Shown: piece after piece, positions 35,366 through 47,617 of the stretch | How the letters are laid out: each line of letters opens with the position of its first letter | Numbering within the stretch: the first letter of the stretch is position 1 | Origin: Streptomyces sp. NRRL WC-3605 | Lineage (GTDB): Bacteria > Actinomycetota > Actinomycetes > Streptomycetales > Streptomycetaceae | Direction of reading: 5' to 3' | NCBI RefSeq assembly: GCF_001509795.1 | Contig: NZ_LLZN01000079.1 | Span: 62,001 to 126,000, forward strand | Length of the DNA: 64,000 bases | Program-made: the position numbers and the translations under genes | Notes under the pieces: model-generated | Databases searched by the model: none | Told to the model about the DNA's origin: nothing | Seen by the model: only the letters and a program-made list of their open reading frames with translations

Positions 35366-36022
35366 TCAGCTCGTCCAGAAGTCCCACCAGCGGGTGAGGA
35401 TCAGCATGCCGATGATCCCGATGTGCAGGACGGGCATGACCCAGGTGAACTCGCCGAAGAAACTCTTCAGCCAGTTCGGCGCGGGGAGCAGGCCGTTGCG
35501 GACGTTGAACGAGGTGACGTACCAGAACATGACGATCGTGGCGACCCACGCGAGGCTGCACCACAGGCACAGGGCGTTGATCCGGTACAGGGACTGGAAC
35601 ATCAGCCAGGCGCAGAAGACGACGCCGAAGAGGGTGCCGGCGTTGAAGGTGAGCCAGTACCAGCGCGGGAAGCGGGCGCGGCCGAGCAGGCTCATGCCGA
35701 CGCAGATCACGATGCCGTAGGCGACGAGGCCCAGCATCGGGTTGGGGAAGCCGAAGACCGCGGCCTGCTTGGACTCCATGACGCTGCCGCAGGAGACGAC
35801 GGGGTTCAGGCTGCATCCGGGGGTGAACGTCTTCCCCTCGACCTTGGCCTCGAGCAGCTTGAACTTGTCGATCGTGATGACCCAGGCGGCGAGCAGGCCC
35901 GCGGCACCGGTGATCACCAGCAGCAGGGCGAGCGCCCGGCTGCCGCCGACCGACCGCGCGGCGGACGGTGCGGGCTCCGACTCGGGCTCGGTGGAGACGT
36001 CCTTGACTGTCGTCTTGCTCAT
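35366..36022 (-). CDS. Vitamin K epoxide reductase family membrane protein
   Basis: 218 residues with about five membrane segments. The loop cysteines are in PGCSLNPVVSCGSVM and the catalytic CXXC is in NALCLWCSLAWV. Bacterial VKOR homologues reoxidise DsbA-like proteins by passing electrons to quinone. No DsbA-like partner is encoded beside it. ATG 36022. The gene lies between rarA and hisS with spacers on both sides, so it is probably transcribed alone. Confidence 0.92.
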   Translation of the reverse strand: MSKTTVKDVSTEPESEPAPSAARSVGGSRALALLLVITGAAGLLAAWVITIDKFKLLEAKVEGKTFTPGCSLNPVVSCGSVMESKQAAVFGFPNPMLGLVAYGIVICVGMSLLGRARFPRWYWLTFNAGTLFGVVFCAWLMFQSLYRINALCLWCSLAWVATIVMFWYVTSFNVRNGLLPAPNWLKSFFGEFTWVMPVLHIGIIGMLILTRWWDFWTS

Positions 36023-36171
36023 CACGCCGATTCCGTCACTTGAGACTTGGAGTTTCCCCGGACAGGGCACATTGTGCCGCACACGCACGCGTCCCCACCG
36101 TTCGCTGCGCATAAGGAAGTACGGGTGAGCGGCGCCATGCGTTCGGTTCCGGACACCCCCGGAACAGGGAA

Positions 36172-36202
36172 AAGGAGGGGGACCCGGACGGTCCCCCTCC
36201 TT
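36172..36202 (-). terminator. Terminator after hisS
   Basis: A perfect 13-bp stem (AAGGAGGGGGACC / GGTCCCCCTCCTT) with a 5-base loop lies 17 bases past the hisS stop. The transcript continues TTTTCCC. Confidence 0.8.
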
Positions 36203-36219
36203 CCCGACGGCTCGCGGAA

Positions 36220-37482
36220 TCAGCCCAGACGGGATTCCAGCTCGGCGACGATCTCGTTGACGCCGACCGCGATCTGCTCGCCGGACTCCATGTCCTTGAG
36301 CTGGACGACGCCCTCGGCGAGGTCGCGCTCACCGGCGACGATCGTGTACCGGGCGCCGCTGCGGTTGGCGTTCTTCATGGCGCCCTTGAGGCCCTTGGCG
36401 CCGTAGGAGAAGTCCGTCGCGATGCCGAGCTTGCGCAGCTCGGTGACCTTGGTGAACAGCACCCGGCGGGCCTCCTCGCCGAGCGGCACCGCGAACACGC
36501 TGGTCGTGGAGGGCAGTTCGAGCTCGACGCCTTCCGCCTCCAGGGCGAGGACCGTGCGGTCGACGCCGAGGGCCCAGCCGACGGACGGCAGCGCGGGGCC
36601 GCCGATCATCTCGGACAGGCCGTCGTACCGGCCTCCGCCGCCCACCGCGGACTGGGAGCCCAGACCGTCGTGCACGAACTCGAAGGTCGTGCGGGTGTAG
36701 TAGTCCAGGCCGCGCACCAGTTTGGGGTCGTCCTCGAAGACGACGCCCGCGGCCGTGATCAGCTCGCGGACCTCCTCGTGGTACGCCTTGCAGGCGTCGC
36801 ACAGGTAGTCGCGCAGCAGCGGGGCGTCGCCGAGCTGCTTCTGGACCGACTCGCGCTTGTCGTCGAGGACGCGCAGCGGGTTGATGTCCGCGCGGCGCAG
36901 GGTGTCCTCGTCGAGGTCCAGGCCGCGCAGGAAGTCCTGGAGCGCGGCGCGGTACACCGGGCGGCACTCCTTGTCGCCCAGGGAGTTCAGCAGGATGCGG
37001 AAGTTCCGCAGGCCCAGGGAGCGGTACGCCTGGTCGGCCAGGATGATCAGCTCGGCGTCCAGCGCCGGGTCCTCGGCACCGATCGCCTCGGCTCCGACCT
37101 GGGAGAAGTGCCGGTAGCGGCCCTTCTGGGGGCGCTCGTAGCGGTAGTAGGAGCCGGAGTACCAGAGCTTGACCGGGAGGTTGCCCGCCTTGTGCAGGTT
37201 GGCCTCCAGGGCGGCGCGCAGCACGGAGGCCGTGCCCTCGGGGCGCAGGGCGAGCCTGTCGCCGCCCTTGGTCTCGAAGGCGTACATCTCCTTGGTCACG
37301 ATGTCGGTGGACTCGCCGACACCGCGCGCGAACAGCTCGACGCTCTCGAAGCCGGGCGTCTCGATGTAGCCGTAGCCGGAGTTGCGCAGGGGCGCGGCGA
37401 TCGCCTCGCGCACCGCGAGGTACTTCGCGGAGTCGGGCGGCAGCAGGTCGTACGTGCCCTTGGGGGCCTTGAAGGTGCTCAC
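36220..37482 (-). CDS. hisS: Histidyl-tRNA synthetase
   Basis: 420 residues, class [19 protein letters not shown] at the N-terminus, motif 2 [17 protein letters not shown], the histidine signature [15 protein letters not shown] and [12 protein letters not shown] are present, with a C-terminal anticodon-binding domain. GTG 37482 is preferred because the conserved [11 protein letters not shown] begins there. It starts 11 bases after the stop of the metallo-hydrolase gene. Confidence 0.97.
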   Translation of the reverse strand: MSTFKAPKGTYDLLPPDSAKYLAVREAIAAPLRNSGYGYIETPGFESVELFARGVGESTDIVTKEMYAFETKGGDRLALRPEGTASVLRAALEANLHKAGNLPVKLWYSGSYYRYERPQKGRYRHFSQVGAEAIGAEDPALDAELIILADQAYRSLGLRNFRILLNSLGDKECRPVYRAALQDFLRGLDLDEDTLRRADINPLRVLDDKRESVQKQLGDAPLLRDYLCDACKAYHEEVRELITAAGVVFEDDPKLVRGLDYYTRTTFEFVHDGLGSQSAVGGGGRYDGLSEMIGGPALPSVGWALGVDRTVLALEAEGVELELPSTTSVFAVPLGEEARRVLFTKVTELRKLGIATDFSYGAKGLKGAMKNANRSGARYTIVAGERDLAEGVVQLKDMESGEQIAVGVNEIVAELESRLG

Positions 37483-37493
37483 GGAAGGTCTCG

Positions 37494-38207
37494 TCACATT
37501 CCTCGTCGGGGAGCGCGCTCGGTGTTCGCTCCCGGGCCGGCGGCCACCTGCCGCAGATACGGGTTGGTGGCGCGCTCCTGGCCGATGGTCGTCTGGGGGC
37601 CGTGGCCGGACAGCACCACGGTCGAGTCGTCGAGCGGCAGGCACACGCGGGCCAGCGAGTCGAGGATCTCGGCCATGTCACCGCCGGGCAGGTCGGTGCG
37701 TCCGATGGAGCCGGCGAACAGCAGGTCGCCCGAGAAGAGGATCGGCGGGATGTCCGCCGCCTCGGGCAGGCCGAAGGTCACCGACCCCTTGGTATGGCCC
37801 GGCGCGTGGGCGACGGTGAGCTCCATCCCCGCCAGCTCCAGCGTGGCACCGTCGGTCAGCTCCTTGACGTCGTCCGGTTCCCCTACGGTCAGCTCGCCCA
37901 TGAGCTGCGCGCCGATGGACCGGCCGAGCGCCTTCTCGGGGTCGCTCATCATGTACCGGTCCTCGGGGTGGATCCAGGCCGGTACGTCGTGCGCACCGCA
38001 CACCGGGACGACCGAGGCCACGTGGTCGAGGTGGCCGTGGGTGAGGACGACGGCGACGGGCTTGAGCCGATGCTTCTTCAGTGCTTCCTCGACTCCGGGG
38101 GCCGCTTCGTGGCCCGGGTCGATGATCACGCACTCCTCACCGGGGGCGGGGGCGACGAGATAACAGTTCGTCCCCCAGGCCCCGGCGGGGAACCCGGCAA
38201 TGAGCAC
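37494..38207 (-). CDS. Metallo-beta-lactamase-fold hydrolase (glyoxalase II-like)
   Basis: 237 residues. The zinc motif HXHXDH is seen in [13 protein letters not shown]; further ligands lie in [28 protein letters not shown] and SGHGPQTT. The family includes glyoxalase II-like thioester hydrolases; the substrate cannot be told from sequence. GTG 38207 follows AAGGA at 7 bases. It is upstream of hisS, a linkage seen in other actinobacteria. Confidence 0.9.
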   Translation of the reverse strand: MLIAGFPAGAWGTNCYLVAPAPGEECVIIDPGHEAAPGVEEALKKHRLKPVAVVLTHGHLDHVASVVPVCGAHDVPAWIHPEDRYMMSDPEKALGRSIGAQLMGELTVGEPDDVKELTDGATLELAGMELTVAHAPGHTKGSVTFGLPEAADIPPILFSGDLLFAGSIGRTDLPGGDMAEILDSLARVCLPLDDSTVVLSGHGPQTTIGQERATNPYLRQVAAGPGANTERAPRRGM

Positions 38208-38387
38208 GATCGTCCTTCGTTTGTGTCGACACGAGTGGTTTGTCGGCGGACTCCGCCTGTGGTCAGAGCCTACCGGCGCTGCCGAACACTCAGCGAACCC
38301 ATATACGGTACGGGTCACACGCAGACGGTCGACTCACTGAGCACATGTGTACCGGTCGACACACACGACGCATGAGGAGAGAACCCG
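38208..38387. promoter_or_regulatory. Divergent promoter region, hydrolase and cyclophilin
   Basis: This 180-bp space must serve the hydrolase-hisS genes (minus) and the cyclophilin (plus). It contains the palindrome GTGTCGACAC (38224-38233) and an AT-rich CATATACGG around 38300. No exact promoter could be assigned. Confidence 0.35.
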
Positions 38388-39212
38388 GTGGTCAGCCAGG
38401 AACAGCGGCGGCGTCAGCTCGCCCGGGAGAAGTTCTTGCGGCAGCAGCAGCGGCGTACGGACGCCCGTCGCAAGTCGCGCATGCGCAACTCGGTGATCGC
38501 GTCGGTGCTCGCGGTGGTCGTCATCGGCAGCGTCGCGCTGTACACGACGGGTGTCCTCAAGGGCGACGACGACACCAAGCAGAACGCGGGCTCCGAGGTC
38601 ACGCCGACCCAGAGCGCGCCCAGCAAGGCGCCGGACCCGTGCGAGAAGCCCGCCGAGGGCAAGGTGAGGACGGCGACCTGGAAGAAGGAGCCGGAGCTCA
38701 CTGTCGACAAGTCGGCGAAGTACACGATGAAACTCGCGACGACGTGCGGCGACATAGACATCGATCTGAAGGCGTCGGCAGCGCCGCACACCGTCAACTC
38801 GTTCGACTTCCTCGCCGGCAAGGGCTACTTCGACCACTCCAAGTGCCACCGGCTCACCACGAACGGCATCTACGTGCTGCAGTGCGGCGACCCGACGGGC
38901 ACCGGCACCGGCGGCCCCGGCTACACGATTCCGGACGAGAACCTCAAGGACAAGAGCCTCAAGGACAACGTGTATCCCGCGGGCACCGTGGCGATGGCCA
39001 ACACCGGCCAGAAGCACAGCGGCGGCAGCCAGTTCTTCCTCGTCTACCAGGACAGTCAGCTTCCGCCCAGCTACACACCGTTCGGTACCGTTTCCGATTC
39101 CGGCATGAAGGTGCTGGAGAAGATCGCGAAGGCCGGTGAGAGCACCGGGGCCGGGGACGGCGCACCCAACGCGACGGTCGTGATCGACAAGGCGACGGTC
39201 ACGAAATCCTGA
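38388..39212 (+). CDS. Membrane-anchored cyclophilin-type peptidyl-prolyl isomerase
   Basis: 274 residues. A basic cytoplasmic N-terminus (QRRRQLAREKFLRQQQRR) and one membrane helix (VIASVLAVVVIGSVALYTTG) put the catalytic domain outside the membrane. The cyclophilin core reads HTVNSFDFLAGKGYFDHSK, then CHRLT (catalytic Arg), YVLQCGDPTGTGTGGPGY and GGSQFFLVYQD. It probably assists folding of exported proteins. The GTG at 38388 follows GAGGAGAG. Confidence 0.94.
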   Translation: MVSQEQRRRQLAREKFLRQQQRRTDARRKSRMRNSVIASVLAVVVIGSVALYTTGVLKGDDDTKQNAGSEVTPTQSAPSKAPDPCEKPAEGKVRTATWKKEPELTVDKSAKYTMKLATTCGDIDIDLKASAAPHTVNSFDFLAGKGYFDHSKCHRLTTNGIYVLQCGDPTGTGTGGPGYTIPDENLKDKSLKDNVYPAGTVAMANTGQKHSGGSQFFLVYQDSQLPPSYTPFGTVSDSGMKVLEKIAKAGESTGAGDGAPNATVVIDKATVTKS

Positions 39213-39347
39213 GCCTCAACTGCGTAATTTCGGTCGCGCGGGATGCGGACAGGCAACCCGCCGGTCGCCTATGTTGGCCGTGACGAAACTGTGGACGATG
39301 CCCGGGGGGACACCAGCCCCTCGCAGGCATCATGTGGAGGAGGCGCT

Positions 39348-40577
39348 GTGAGCAGCGACCCGTGGGGCCGCGTCGACGAGACGGGGACCGTGTACGTGCG
39401 TACGGCCGACGGCGAGCAGGTCGTCGGTTCCTGGCAGGCAGGCTCCCCCGAGGAGGCGCTGGCCTATTTCGAGCGCAAGTACGAGGGCCTGGTTGTCGAG
39501 ATCGGCCTCCTCGAGAAGCGAGTGAAGACCACCGACCTGTCGGCGAAGGACGCCCAGGCGGCGATCGACCACATCCGCGAGCAGGTGGACGCGCACCACG
39601 CGGTCGGCGACCTGGACGCCCTGCGGGTGCGGCTCGACAAGCTCGTGGAGCTGGTCGAGAAGCGCCGCGAGGAGCGCAAGCAGCAGCGGGCGAAGCAGTC
39701 CGACGAGGCGCGCCACCGCAAGGAGGCGCTGGTCATCGAGGCGGAGGAGCTGGCGCAGTCCGACCAGTGGCGGGCCGCCGGTGAGCGGCTGCGGGCCCTG
39801 GTCGACACGTGGAAGAGCCTGCCGCGGCTGGATCGCAAGTCGGACGACGAGCTGTGGCACCGCTTCTCGCACGCCCGCTCGGCTTTCTCCAAGCGGCGCA
39901 AGGCGCACTTCGCGCAGCTGGACGCGCAGCGCGAGGACGCCCGCCGGATCAAGGAGCGCCTGGTCGCCGAGGCGGAGTCGCTGTCCGGTTCGACGGACTG
40001 GGGTCCGACGGCCGCGCGCTACCGCGAGCTGATGGCCGAGTGGAAGGCCGCCGGACGGGCCCAGCGTGAGCACGAGGACGACCTGTGGAACCGCTTCCGC
40101 GGCGCCCAGGACGTCTTCTTCGCCGCCCGCAGCTCGGTGTTCGCCGAGCGCGACGCCGAGCAGGCGGAGAACCTCAAGCTGAAGGAGGAGCTGGCCGAGG
40201 AGGCCGAGAAGCTGCTGCCGATCGGCGACCTGAAGGGCGCGCGCGCCGCCTTCCGCTCGATCAACGAGCGCTGGGAGGCCATCGGCCATGTGCCGCGCGA
40301 CGCCCGGCCGAAGGTCGAGGGCCGCATGCACGCCGTGGAGCGGGCCATCCAGGAGGCCGAGGAGGCCGAGTGGCGCCGGACCAACCCGGAGGCGCGTGTG
40401 CGTGCCGAGGGGCTGACCGGTCAGCTCCAGGCCGCCGTGGACAAGCTGAAGGGCCAGATCGAGCAGGCCCGCGCCCAGGGCAACAACGCGAAGGCCGAGA
40501 AGCTGGAGCGTGAGCTGGAGGGCCGTCAGGCGCTGCTGGACACGGCCCTGAAGGGTCTGCACGAGTTCGGCGGCTGA
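39348..40577 (+). CDS. DUF349 coiled-coil protein
   Basis: 409 residues, highly charged and helical. At least three DUF349-type repeats can be seen, each with a W...LP or W..AG turn (DTWKSLPRLDRKSDDELWHRF, AEWKAAGRAQREHEDDLWNRF, NERWEAIGHVPRDARPKVEG). Long coiled coils lie between. The function is unknown; RNA- or ribosome-related roles have been suggested for DUF349 proteins. GTG 39348 follows GGAGGAGG. It converges on relA across a strong terminator. Confidence 0.88.
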   Translation: MSSDPWGRVDETGTVYVRTADGEQVVGSWQAGSPEEALAYFERKYEGLVVEIGLLEKRVKTTDLSAKDAQAAIDHIREQVDAHHAVGDLDALRVRLDKLVELVEKRREERKQQRAKQSDEARHRKEALVIEAEELAQSDQWRAAGERLRALVDTWKSLPRLDRKSDDELWHRFSHARSAFSKRRKAHFAQLDAQREDARRIKERLVAEAESLSGSTDWGPTAARYRELMAEWKAAGRAQREHEDDLWNRFRGAQDVFFAARSSVFAERDAEQAENLKLKEELAEEAEKLLPIGDLKGARAAFRSINERWEAIGHVPRDARPKVEGRMHAVERAIQEAEEAEWRRTNPEARVRAEGLTGQLQAAVDKLKGQIEQARAQGNNAKAEKLERELEGRQALLDTALKGLHEFGG

Positions 40578-40627
40578 TGCCATCGCCCGGGCCGAGCTGA
40601 TCCGACGCCCGCCCGGGCCGAAGCGAA

Positions 40628-40664
40628 AGAGGGGCTCCCGTACATCGCGTACGGGAGCCCCTCT
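40628..40664. terminator. Bidirectional terminator between the DUF349 gene and relA
   Basis: A perfect 16-bp stem (AGAGGGGCTCCCGTAC and complement) with loop ATCGC separates these convergent genes. Confidence 0.85.
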
Positions 40665-40682
40665 CGCGTCACTCGACAACTG

Positions 40683-43214
<2,532 letters not shown>

Positions 43215-43388
43215 GAGGACTCCTCGTGCGCGATCCGGGTCCCCCGGTCAGGCTCCGGAGACCCCATGGTAGCGAGCCTGCGCCGCAGGATCGCCTTCAG
43301 GCCGGTGTGAGGGCCGTCTACCCGGGAAACACGAGAGGTCTCCCGTGGATTCCGGGACGCCGGTCACCCGCCCTGGTCACCGTACGGC

Positions 43389-43424
43389 GATGCCCCGTGT
43401 CCGCCGGGGCGGGCACGGGGCATC
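43389..43424 (-). terminator. Terminator after apt
   Basis: An 11-bp outer stem (GATGCCCCGTG / CACGGGGCATC) with an inner GC hairpin lies 15 bases past the apt stop and separates apt from relA. Confidence 0.75.
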
Positions 43425-43439
43425 GGATGCCGCGCGGGG

Positions 43440-43979
43440 TCAGACCGTGAGGAGCGAGGTCAGCGGGGCGCCCTCCAGCACCGGCTCCAGCCGGGCCCGG
43501 CCGGAGAGGAAGCCCAGCTCCATCAGCACGGCGAGGCCGGACACCTCGGCGCCGGCCCGGCGGATCAGCTGGACCGAGGCCTCGGCGGTGCCGCCGGTCG
43601 CCAGGACGTCGTCGACGATCAGGACGCGGTCGTTCGCGGTGAGGTCCTCGGCGTGGATCTCGATCTCGGCCGAGCCGTACTCCAGGTCGTACGCCTGGCT
43701 GAGCGTCGCTCCGGGGAGCTTGCCCGCCTTGCGGACGGGGATGAAGCCGACGCCGGCCCGGACGGCCACCGGCGCTCCGAGGATGAAGCCGCGGGCCTCC
43801 AGGCCGACGACCTTGGTGGCGCCGGTCCGCGTCGCGACCTCGGCGAGCGCGTCGGTGAGGGCCGTGAAGGCCGCCGGGTCCGCCAGGAGCGGGGTGATGT
43901 CCTTGAACATCACGCCCGGCTCCGGGTAGTCCGCCACGTCCCGGATGCGGCTCAGCAGCAGCTCGCTGATGTCGGTCAC
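43440..43979 (-). CDS. apt: Adenine phosphoribosyltransferase
   Basis: 179 residues. Salvages adenine to AMP with PRPP. N-terminal YPEPGVMFKDITPLLADP, the central GLEARGFILGAPVA and the PRPP loop VLIVDDVLATGGTAEA are complete. GTG 43979 overlaps the secF stop by 4 bases. The secD-secF-apt-relA order is conserved in actinobacteria. Confidence 0.96.
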   Translation of the reverse strand: MTDISELLLSRIRDVADYPEPGVMFKDITPLLADPAAFTALTDALAEVATRTGATKVVGLEARGFILGAPVAVRAGVGFIPVRKAGKLPGATLSQAYDLEYGSAEIEIHAEDLTANDRVLIVDDVLATGGTAEASVQLIRRAGAEVSGLAVLMELGFLSGRARLEPVLEGAPLTSLLTV

Positions 43980-45100
43980 CGGCGCTTCCCCGAGGGGCGG
44001 TTGCGGCCGCGGTTGCGGGACGCGGGCTGGTTGCGGGGGCCGACGACCGCAGGGGCGGCGTCCTCCGGTCCGTCGTCGTACACCTCGTCGTCGGTCTCGA
44101 CGTCCGTGGCCGGGCCCTGCGCGGCGGTCTGGGCCCGCTTGGCGAGCACCCGCTTCTTCAGGGCCTTCATCTGCGGCTCGCGCTCCTTGAGGTCGGCGAC
44201 GAGCGGGGTGGCGATGAAGATCGAGGAGTACGCACCGGCCGCGAGGCCGACGAACAGCGACAGGGAGATGTCGTTGAGCATGCCGGCGCCGAGGAAGCCG
44301 CCGCCGATGAACAGCAGGCCCGCCACCGGCAGCAGCGCGACCACCGTGGTGTTGATGGAGCGGACCAGGGTGCCGTTGATCGACCGGTTGGCGATCTCGC
44401 TGTACGTCCAGCGGGTCTGCTTGGTGATGTCCTTCGTCTGCTCCTTGAGGCTGTCGAAGACGACGACCGTGTCGTAGAGCGAGTAACCGAGGATGGTCAG
44501 CAGACCGATCACCGTGCCGGGCGTGACCTCGAAGCCGACGAGGGCGTAGATGCCGACGGTGATGGTGATGTCGTGGATCAGGGCGACGAACGCGGCGACG
44601 GCCATCCGCCACTCGAACGCGATCGCCAGGTAGATCACGACCAGGAACAGGAAGATGCCGAGGCCCTGCCAGGCCTTGTTGGCGATCTGCTCGCCCCAGC
44701 TCGGGCCGACCAGCTCGCCGGTGACGTCGTTCTCGGAGACGCCGAGCTTGTCCGCGAGCTCCGCCGAGACCTTGTCGGCCTGCTTGGTGTCGATGCCCGC
44801 GACCTGGATGCGCAGCGTGGCCTTCTCGCCGCTGCCGAGCTTCTGGACGATCGCGTCGTGGCCGGAGGCCTCTTCCGCGTACTCCTGGGCCTGGGCCACC
44901 GAGACGGTGGTCTTCGGAGTGTTGAAGACCGCGCCGCCCTGGAACTCGATGCCCATGTTCAGGCCGCGCACCGCCAGGCCGACGATGGCCGTGATGGTGA
45001 TCAGGATCGAGATGCCGTACCAGATCTTGCGGTTGCGGACGAAGTCGTAGCCGACCTCGCCACGGTGCAGTCGGGCGCCGAGGTTGCCGAGCTTCGACAT
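43976..45100 (-). CDS. secF: Protein translocase subunit SecF
   Basis: 374 residues, six membrane segments with a periplasmic-type loop after the first. GLNMGIEFQGGAVF, the conserved IHDITITVGIYALVGFEVTP and YSLYDTVVVFDSLKE motifs identify SecF. A cytoplasmic basic tail rich in Arg/Pro ends the protein. With SecD it uses the proton gradient to pull proteins from SecYEG. It starts one base after the secD stop. Confidence 0.97.
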   Translation of the reverse strand: MSKLGNLGARLHRGEVGYDFVRNRKIWYGISILITITAIVGLAVRGLNMGIEFQGGAVFNTPKTTVSVAQAQEYAEEASGHDAIVQKLGSGEKATLRIQVAGIDTKQADKVSAELADKLGVSENDVTGELVGPSWGEQIANKAWQGLGIFLFLVVIYLAIAFEWRMAVAAFVALIHDITITVGIYALVGFEVTPGTVIGLLTILGYSLYDTVVVFDSLKEQTKDITKQTRWTYSEIANRSINGTLVRSINTTVVALLPVAGLLFIGGGFLGAGMLNDISLSLFVGLAAGAYSSIFIATPLVADLKEREPQMKALKKRVLAKRAQTAAQGPATDVETDDEVYDDGPEDAAPAVVGPRNQPASRNRGRNRPSGKRR

Positions 45101-45101
45101 C

Positions 45102-46820
45102 TCACGCCTCCTTCGTCTCGATGGGGGCGGAGGGGCGGCGGGTGCGGCGCAGCGGAGGCCGGGCGCCCAGTCGCTTGGGATCGAGGCCGGACCACGGGTG
45201 GCCGCCTCCGTAGAACTTCGTGCGGGCCAGGAGCGTCAGCAGCGGCTTGGTGAAGAGGAACACCACGACCACGTCGAGCAGGGTGGTCAGACCCAGCGTG
45301 AACGCGAAGCCCTGCACCTTGCCGACGGTCACGATGAAGAGCACCGCGGCGGCGAGGAACGACACGAAGTCGGAGACCAGGATGGTGCGCCGGGCGCGCG
45401 GCCAGGCACGCTCGACGGCGGGGCGCAGCGTACGGCCTTCCCGGATCTCGTCACGGACGCGTTCGAAGTACACGATGAACGAGTCCGCGGTGATGCCGAT
45501 GGCGACGATGGCGCCGCAGACGGCCGGCAGGTTCAGCGCGAAGCCGATGGTGGGGCCGAGCAGCGACATGATCGTGTAGGTCAGGGCCGCGGAGACCAGC
45601 AGCGACAGGATCGCGATGACCGACAGGCCGCGGTAGTAGACCAGCAGGTAGATCACGACGAGGGCGAGACCGATGGCTCCGGCGATGAGGCCGGCGTGAA
45701 GCTGCTCGCCACCGAGGGCGGCGGTCACCGTGGTGACGCTGTCCTCGCTGAACGTGAGCGGCAGGGCGCCGTAGGACAGCATGTTGGCGAGGCTCTTGGC
45801 CTCCTCCTGCGTGAAGCTTCCGGAGATCTGCGCGTTGCCGCCGGTGATGGCCTGCTGGACGTAGGGGTGGGAGACCACCTCGTCGTCGAGGACGATCGCG
45901 AACTCGTTCTGCGGGGAGCTCTGCTTGGCCAGCTCACCGGTGATGTTCGAGAACTTCTTGGAGCCGCTGCCGTTGAAGGTCATGTCGACCTGCCAGCCGG
46001 CGGCGCGCGTGGTGTCGAAGGACGCCTTGGCGTCCTTGACCTCGGTGCCGTCGACCGCGACCGGGCCGAGCAGGAACTTCGTCCAGACGTCGCCGTCCTT
46101 GCCACAGGCGACCGTGGTGTCGCCGGGCTTCGCGTCCTTGCCTGCCTGGGCGCGCTGGGCGGGCTTGGAGCAGTCGAGCGCCGTGTACGCGGCCTGGAGC
46201 TTGGCGACGTCACCGTCCGCGCTCGCCGACGGGGAGGGCTTGTCGTCCGCCTTCAGGCCGTCGGTGACGGCGCGGCCCTGGGTGGTGGCCGTCGCGGAGG
46301 GAGTGGCGGAGCCGGTGGACTTCTCCGGGTCCGTCGCCTTCGAGGAGCCGCTGGGGGACGCGCTCGGGGAGCCGCTGGGGGACGCGCTGGGCTCCGGCTG
46401 CGCGGCGCCGCCGGAGGCCTCGCGCTGGAGGACGGGGCGGAAGTAGAGCTTGGCGGTGGTACCGACCTGATCCCGGGCCTGCTTGGAGTTCGTGCCCTTG
46501 GGGATGTTGACGATGATGTTCTTGTCGCCCTGGGTCTGTACCTCGGCCTCCGAGACACCAAGACCGTTGACGCGGCGCTCCATGATCTGGACCGCCGTGT
46601 CCATGTTGGTCTTGTTGATCGCGGATTCCTGGCCGGGTTCGGCTTCCGCACGGAGCGTGATGCTCGTGCCGCCGGCCAGGTCGATGCCGAGTCGCGGAGT
46701 GGTGTGCCCCGAGGCGAACATCCCTCCGGTGAGCGCCACGATGGCGATCAGGATGAGGGCCAGCGAGCGCCCTGGCTTGCTCTGGGCGCTCGCCTTACGG
46801 CCCTTCTTAGGTGCTGCCAC
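45102..46820 (-). CDS. secD: Protein translocase subunit SecD
   Basis: 572 residues, six membrane helices. LGIDLAGGTSITLRAEAEPG, the MERRVNGLGVSEAEVQTQG P1 region, and ADSFIVYFERVRDEIREG are characteristic. A low-complexity Ser/Pro/Ala stretch of about 50 residues (ASPSGSPSASPSGSSKATDP) is inserted in the extracytoplasmic P1 domain. GTG 46820. Follows yajC across 131 bp and is coupled to secF. Confidence 0.96.
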   Translation of the reverse strand: MAAPKKGRKASAQSKPGRSLALILIAIVALTGGMFASGHTTPRLGIDLAGGTSITLRAEAEPGQESAINKTNMDTAVQIMERRVNGLGVSEAEVQTQGDKNIIVNIPKGTNSKQARDQVGTTAKLYFRPVLQREASGGAAQPEPSASPSGSPSASPSGSSKATDPEKSTGSATPSATATTQGRAVTDGLKADDKPSPSASADGDVAKLQAAYTALDCSKPAQRAQAGKDAKPGDTTVACGKDGDVWTKFLLGPVAVDGTEVKDAKASFDTTRAAGWQVDMTFNGSGSKKFSNITGELAKQSSPQNEFAIVLDDEVVSHPYVQQAITGGNAQISGSFTQEEAKSLANMLSYGALPLTFSEDSVTTVTAALGGEQLHAGLIAGAIGLALVVIYLLVYYRGLSVIAILSLLVSAALTYTIMSLLGPTIGFALNLPAVCGAIVAIGITADSFIVYFERVRDEIREGRTLRPAVERAWPRARRTILVSDFVSFLAAAVLFIVTVGKVQGFAFTLGLTTLLDVVVVFLFTKPLLTLLARTKFYGGGHPWSGLDPKRLGARPPLRRTRRPSAPIETKEA

Positions 46821-46910
46821 CTTCTCGTACTCCCTCTCGGGCCGCCTCGCACCGGTCTACGGGCGGGCAGCCATGACATGGTGTCGGGATACCGTGCGAG
46901 CTCCGCACGC

Positions 46911-46944
46911 CCGGGGGCGCGCAGGCGTCGCCCGCGCGCCCCGG
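46911..46944 (-). terminator. GC hairpin between yajC and secD
   Basis: CCGGGG-G-CGCGC can pair with GCGCGCCCCGG with one bulged G and an 11-base loop, 8 bases past the yajC stop. It could lower readthrough into secD. Confidence 0.45.
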
Positions 46945-46951
46945 AACGTGG

Positions 46952-47443
46952 CTACTTCGCGTCGGCGTCGCCCTCGGACTTCTTCGGCGCGTCCTCCGTC
47001 TTGGCCTCCGCGGCCACGGTCTCGGACGGCTCCTCGGTCTCGTCGCTCTCGTCCTTCTTGCCGAGGTCGACGGACTTCTCGTCGGAGGCGGCAGCGGGCT
47101 CGTCGGTCTCGGTGAGGGAGGAGGCGTCGTCGGGGACGACGTCGGACTTCAGGTCGTGCTCGATGCCGTGGACGATGCGGTTGTACTCGTCGTCGGAGAG
47201 GACGGCACCGATGGCGTTCTTGGCGAAGAGAAGCTCCACGCCCGGGCCCGCGTCGAGGAGGACGGTGTCGTCGCTGACCTCCTTGACGGTGCCGTACATG
47301 CCACCGATGGTGCGGACACCGGATCCGGGCTGCATCTGGTTCCGCATGTCGGCGGCCTGCTGCTGCTTCTTCTTGGCCGACCGGGTCATCAGGAACATGG
47401 CCCCGATGAGCACGATGAACGGGAGGAGGGTCACGAGACTCAC
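46952..47443 (-). CDS. yajC: Preprotein translocase accessory subunit YajC
   Basis: 163 residues. One N-terminal membrane segment (LLPFIVLIGAMFLMTRSAKK) and a small cytoplasmic domain (GSGVRTIGGMYGTVKEVSDD) match YajC. The last 70 residues are a strongly acidic, disordered tail (SDETEEPSETVAAEAKTED), longer than in E. coli YajC. ATG 47443. First gene of yajC-secD-secF-apt. Confidence 0.95.
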   Translation of the reverse strand: MSLVTLLPFIVLIGAMFLMTRSAKKKQQQAADMRNQMQPGSGVRTIGGMYGTVKEVSDDTVLLDAGPGVELLFAKNAIGAVLSDDEYNRIVHGIEHDLKSDVVPDDASSLTETDEPAAASDEKSVDLGKKDESDETEEPSETVAAEAKTEDAPKKSEGDADAK

Positions 47444-47617
47444 GGGTCGGAACTTCCTTCACACGACCGCGGTGTGAGCGGCCTGATGGTTGGGGGATTG
47501 TCTGCCGCCGACAAGGGCGGCATCGGCGGAGTCTAAGCGAGTCTCCGCGCAGGGAACAACGCTCAGCATGGCACCGGGGTTCCTGCTCCGGCCACAGAGC
47601 TCGCCGTGAGCGGGGCG

